DNA of 6,025 nucleotides, from positions 1 to 6,025 of the forward strand of contig CAMBCD010000180.1 of the NCBI GenBank assembly GCA_945863085.1. The letters run 5' to 3'. Position 1 is the stretch's first letter. Each line of letters begins with the position of its first letter. Positions 5,999 through 6,025 of the stretch are shown here, one piece after another. The notes beneath the pieces are model-generated. The model was not told where the DNA came from, did not search any database, and saw only the letters and a program-made list of their open reading frames with translations. The translations under genes were made by a program, and so were the position numbers. This stretch comes from Bordetella parapertussis. GTDB taxonomy: Bacteria > Pseudomonadota > Gammaproteobacteria > Burkholderiales > SG8-41.

Positions 5999-6025
5999 CT
6001 AGATTTCGAGGGTCTTGGGCTGTTG
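5999..6025 (-). CDS. rplM: 50S ribosomal protein L13, last eight residues (cut by window edge)
   Basis: The last 27 bases on the minus strand read as QQPKTLEI followed by a TAG stop (6001-5999). This matches the C-terminus of L13 (uL13), where E. coli has a similar AQQP-x-x-L-D/E-I ending. L13 is an early-assembling large-subunit protein. Its position 11 bases upstream of rpsI, in the same direction, is the conserved operon order. The rest of the gene lies beyond the right edge. The identification rests on a short match plus position. Confidence 0.85.
   Translation of the reverse strand, partial: QQPKTLEI

Noticed and set aside
1..6025. Search for mobile elements, CRISPR arrays, tRNAs, toxin-antitoxin or defence genes
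   Set aside because: No direct repeat arrays, terminal inverted repeats, transposase or integrase motifs, or tRNA-like cloverleaf were seen. The genes are tightly packed core genes with uniform composition.

Overview
This window is a compact, GC-rich piece of bacterial chromosome. It carries nine genes, two of them cut by the window edges, with little non-coding DNA. The gene set and order are tyrS / M23 peptidase, anmK / erpA, bactofilin, membrane coiled-coil protein, argC / rpsI, rplM. From memory this is a conserved housekeeping neighbourhood of Betaproteobacteria (Nitrosomonadales- or Rhodocyclales-like), and the protein sequences fit that assignment. The placement rests on recalled synteny and protein character, not on a search. 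I see no tRNA, rRNA, CRISPR array, insertion sequence, phage gene or sign of recent transfer.

Layout: (1) Positions 1-223, minus strand: the first 74 codons of tyrS. (2) 224-344: a divergent intergenic region serving tyrS and the rightward genes. (3) 345-2761, plus strand: an inner-membrane-anchored M23 peptidoglycan endopeptidase followed 11 bases later by anmK (anhydro-MurNAc kinase), a probable two-gene operon that cuts and recycles cell wall. (4) 2762-2832: a convergent gap holding one perfect 10-bp hairpin that can terminate transcription from both sides. (5) 5478-2833, minus strand: argC, a single-pass coiled-coil membrane protein, a bactofilin and erpA. Gaps within the first three are 4 and 14 bases; erpA follows 63 bases later behind its own near-consensus -10 box. 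(6) 5479-5594: a gap with a strong hairpin terminator for the ribosomal operon and a possible argC promoter. (7) 5987 to the right edge, minus strand: rpsI, preceded by the last eight codons and stop of rplM.

How the genes fit together: most are core functions, namely tyrosine charging (tyrS), arginine synthesis (argC), Fe-S cluster delivery (erpA) and the ribosome (rplM-rpsI). The least-described part is the cell-envelope group. The bactofilin (a cytoskeletal polymer) is preceded by a membrane protein with a basic cytoplasmic tail and a periplasmic coiled coil, and an M23 endopeptidase lies about 1.6 kb away on the other strand. In other bacteria bactofilins recruit M23 peptidases or membrane coiled-coil partners to shape the cell wall, so a small morphogenesis module is plausible here. 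That link is inference; no clearly novel system such as defence, mobile or secondary-metabolite genes is visible.
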